Origin: Saprospiraceae bacterium
Lineage (GTDB): Bacteria > Bacteroidota > Bacteroidia > Chitinophagales > Saprospiraceae
Length of the DNA: 64,000 nucleotides
Assembly (NCBI GenBank): GCA_016720635.1
Contig: JADKKF010000005.1
Coordinates: 248,001 to 312,000, forward strand
Direction: 5' to 3'
The position numbers were made by a program, and so were the translations under genes. The notes under the pieces were generated by a model. The model did no database searches, was not told the DNA's origin, and was given only the letters and a program-made list of their open reading frames with translations. Numbering within the stretch: the stretch's first letter is position 1; the number at the start of each line of letters is the position of its first letter. Positions 60,979 to 64,000 of the stretch are shown here, piece after piece.

Positions 60979-63900
60979 ATGGAATCATTAAAAAACTTTG
61001 TATACCCCGAACATTTGAACACGATACTGATGTTCAAGACATCACCGATTTAATTGAAAATCGTATCGACCCAGCTTTGTTTTTTGAAACAAACTACAAA
61101 ACACAAGGGATGGCAGTACTTTTTAGTACTGCATTTGAACGGTTTAAAGGCAAGAGTCAACAGCAATTAATTAAGCTAACTCAAAGCATGGGTGGTGGTA
61201 AAACCCATAACATGATTTCTCTTGGCTTAATTGCCAAACATCCTGATTTTAGAAAACAGATAATCGGTAAGGAATATAAAGATGATGGATTAGGACCAGT
61301 TGAGGTGTTAGCCTTTTCAGGTCGTGAGAGCAATACGCCAAACGGTATTTGGGGTGAGATAGCTCGTCAGTTGGGTAAAGAAACTGAGTTCAAATCTTTG
61401 TGGGAAGGCGGCCTTAGAGCACCAGGACAAAGTGAATGGATTAATATGTTGAAGGGTACACCAAAACTTATACTTTTAGATGAGTTGCCTCCCTATCTTG
61501 AAAATGCAAAAACAATTACTGTTGGGCAAGGTGATTTGGCAATCGTTTCAACTACAGCTTTGGCCAATTTATTCAATGCATTAAATAGAACCGAGTTATC
61601 CAATGTATTGATTGTCATTTCTGATTTAAAAGCAAATTATCAAAGCGGCACTCGATTACTGCAATCTTCCTTTTCAAACTTAGAAGGCGAAGTAAATCGC
61701 TTTGCATTAGATATACAGCCGGTTGGAAGTTCTTCTGATGAAATTTATGATATTCTCAGAACGAAATTATTTGCTCAGTTACCAGATAAAAGTGTAGTAA
61801 ATGAAATTGCTGTTGCATACAAATCAAAAGTTGAGGAAGCAAAAAATCTTGGCTTTACAAATTACAATGCAGATAAACTTTTCACCGGCATAAAAGAGTC
61901 ATATCCTTTTCATCCATCCATAAGGGAATTGTATGAACGCTTTAGGGAAAATCAAAATTTTCAGCAAACCCGTGACCTCATCCGTTTGATGAGAAAGGTT
62001 GTAACATCAATGTGGTCTTCAGGTTTAGCAGAGAAAAGATTTCTTGTAAATGCATATGATATTGACCTGAATGAATCAGGCATGAACACTACAATTACTC
62101 AAATAAAACCTTCATTGGGTAATGCAATAAGTAAAGACATTGCTAATGAAAGCAGGGCAACTGCCGAGTTAATAGATGCTCAATACAAAATTGAATTTAT
62201 TTCACAGGTTGCTAAGTTATTATTGGTTGCTTCACTTGCAGATGTTCCAAATGCTCTATTAGGTTTAACTCAAAGTGAATTGGTTGGGTATCTTGTTGAG
62301 CCAGATAAAGACATTACCAGTTACCGCAATGCTTTTGAAGAATTTATTTCTCAGGCATGGTACATACATTCAGATAAGGACGGAAGATTACATTTCCAAA
62401 ATGTACGAAACCTGATTGCCGAATTAAACAGTTTGGTTGATGGCTATGATGAAGAAAGTGCAAGGCTTGAAATCAGAAAGTTTTTAGAAGATAGATTTAA
62501 ACCAGTATTAAGCGATTGCTATCAGAGAGTTTTAGTATTTCCTGCAATTGACCAAATAAAACTTGAAGAGGATAAGATTCATTTGGTTTTGTTTGAACCA
62601 AATATTGCAGGGTCTGGATTGAATCCTGATTTGGTTCGTTTATATGACGACACCCAATATAAAAACAGGGTGATGTTTCTAACTGGTGATAGAAATACAA
62701 TGGACAATTTGCTTCGTAGAGCAAAAGAATATAAGGCAATACAACGCATCATTGCTTCCATGCGAAGTGAAAGAGTAGCAGAAAATAATCCTCAATTTGA
62801 AATGGCTGTTGACCGTGAGATAAAGATTGGCCAACAATTCTTATCCTCTGCAAGAGAAACGTTTGTGAAATTGTATTACCCATTCAACTTTCGTGGTCAG
62901 GATAAATTAGTAGATGCAGAGTTTTTGATGGATTTTAAAGGCAACAACTACAATGGTGAAGACCAAATAAAAAAGGTTTTGACCGACAGACAAAAGTTTA
63001 CAGCAGAAGATCCAAAGGGGAACGGCTTTAAAGAAAAATGTTTGCAACGGCTTTTCACTTTAGACGAAATGCGAAGAGAGGATTTAAAGAACAGGGCTGC
63101 ATCAAATCCTGCATGGCAATGGCATCATCCCAAAGCATTGGATGAATTAATTGATTACTGCCTTCGTACAAGTATTTGGTTTCAAGCTGGCAACTATATT
63201 CAGAAAAATCCGCCAAAAGAAGAAACCTCAGTCACTGTGCAAGCTACATGGTCTGATAAAAACAAAAGCGAAGCAGTACTTAAAATTATACCCAAGTTTG
63301 GCGATGTAGTGCATTATGAATTTGACCAGGCTCCAACATTGGCATCTGATAAAATAACGGATTTCAATAACTGGAAAACTGAAGAAATGGTTGTCTGGTT
63401 TCTATGTGTAGACAGCAAAGGTGTGCAAGAAACAGGCAAGCCTTACAAGTGGGTAAACAAGCTCAATCTTCGCTTCAATACATACGATGCAGGGGATGAA
63501 AAGAAAATTAAGTTAGAAGCATCAGCCACAGATGCGAAAATTTTATACACCACCGATGGCAGTGACCCAAAAGAAAATGGAGCAACTTACGCAGGTGATT
63601 TCATCATCCCTAAAGATTCCAGATTTGTATTGGCTATTGCAGAAAAGAAAGGCATCTACTCGGACAAATTAGACATCCCAATAAATTGGAGCAAGCCTGA
63701 AGGCTTTAAAATTGACAAAGTGAAACCACTTACTTATCAGAAGAGGGGTATGTATAAAACAAACAACAACAAAAGTACTTATGAAGAGTTAGCCCTTTTT
63801 GAAAAGCACGGAGCAACATTTGCCGAAGTGTTTTTTAATTTCACATTTAAAGTAAATGGCAAAGAATACTGGTCATCTGTAAACTTCGATGCATCCCTTC

Positions 63901-64000
63901 ATTTATCGAAGCAACAAATGGAAGCACAGATAGATTTCATGAGGACATCCATGAATGCCAATACAGATTTTGAAACATCTCTTCAGTTGGGTGGCGTTCT
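60979..64000 (+). CDS. DUF499 P-loop ATPase of a probable antiphage locus (partial, runs off window)
   Basis: The first part of a large ATPase, over 1000 aa so far and open to the window end. From the ATG at 60979 the frame MESLKNFVYP stops soon. The long frame reads RTFEHDTDVQDITDLIENRID onward; adding one C to the CCCC run at 61005-61008 joins them. The Walker A motif is SMGGGKTHNMISLG and Walker B is KLILLDELPPYLENAK. Later parts contain a beta-sandwich like chitobiase C-terminal domains (LYTTDGSDPKENGATY). DUF499 ATPases occur in antiphage loci with a DUF1156 DNA methylase and helicase (Hma-type and relatives); those genes would lie beyond 64000. Confidence 0.85.

Larger units (their letters stand above)
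54893..64000 (+). mobile_element. Integrative element inserted at the mnmE 3' end (right end off the window)
   Basis: From the att-like site onward the gene content changes: zinc-finger/HTH, tyrosine recombinase, conserved helical protein, second HTH, VirE-N/DUF3987, XRE and DUF499. This backbone is typical of Bacteroidota integrative or conjugative elements, here carrying a probable antiphage cargo. No relaxase or conjugation gene is visible within the window, so it may be mobilisable only. Confidence 0.8.

Noticed and set aside
1..64000. tRNA or rRNA genes
   Set aside because: No cloverleaf with T-loop GGTTCGANNCC or rRNA signature was recognised by eye; a tRNAscan-SE run would settle it.

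Overview
The window looks like chromosome of a Bacteroidota bacterium, most likely of the Saprospiria/Chitinophagia type. The evidence is six secreted proteins with type IX secretion (T9SS) C-terminal sorting domains, TAnnTTTG promoter boxes with few Shine-Dalgarno sites, a TonB-dependent receptor under a TPP riboswitch, the rpsF-rpsR-rplI order, a cbb3 oxidase cluster with an Rrf2 regulator, and FucP-type sugar transport. Species cannot be named from the sequence alone. No rRNA, tRNA or CRISPR array was seen.

Layout. 0.2-7.1 kb: an unknown protein, then a leftward cluster DUF4834 - RluA-type pseudouridine synthase - thiL - TPP riboswitch - TonB receptor (frameshifted), and a secreted SxxK serine hydrolase. 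7.2-18 kb: housekeeping genes (lon, a beta-propeller lipoprotein, ribosomal genes rplI/rpsR/rpsF, a flavin/2Fe-2S reductase, mscS, an OmpA-type protein, a methyltransferase, meaB). 18-24 kb: T9SS-exported enzymes (an endo/exonuclease-phosphatase fold protein, a GH44 glycanase and an NHL-like propeller). 24.6-29 kb: an Rrf2 regulator and a compact cbb3 oxidase operon whose subunit I gene carries an in-frame amber codon. 29.5-37.4 kb: an M23 endopeptidase, acs, a frameshifted S8 protease and a T9SS propeller. 37.6-43.3 kb: an accessory patch (DUF2975/XRE pair, two Fic proteins, a broken acetyltransferase of the Cat fold, a ParE/RelE toxin-antitoxin pair). 43.5-54.9 kb: pdxH (frameshifted), RND/ABC-type adaptor and TolC, a CMD protein, an MFS sugar porter, OmpA, asnB, DUF1573, a low-Mr phosphatase and mnmE.

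From the last codons of mnmE (54.89 kb) to the window edge lies an integrative element: an att-like site, four helically phased 10-bp repeats, a zinc-finger/HTH protein, a tyrosine recombinase, a fragmented conserved protein, a second HTH, a VirE-N/DUF3987 primase-like protein, an XRE regulator and the first 3 kb of a DUF499 P-loop ATPase. DUF499 proteins typically belong to antiphage loci with a DUF1156 methylase and a helicase, so this island probably carries a defence cargo whose remaining genes lie to the right.

Two families of structured dispersed repeats thread the window. Family 1 (GGGCGT...hairpins...GACGCG; eight copies or partial copies) and family 2 (CTCGCT, TGC-loop hairpin, CTTGTGCC end; five copies) sit at gene ends and around the accessory patch. 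One family 1 copy lies between the TPP riboswitch and the receptor start codon. Nine single-base frameshifts, many in homopolymers, plus one nonsense codon affect otherwise well-conserved genes. They may be assembly errors or real decay, and each is flagged.
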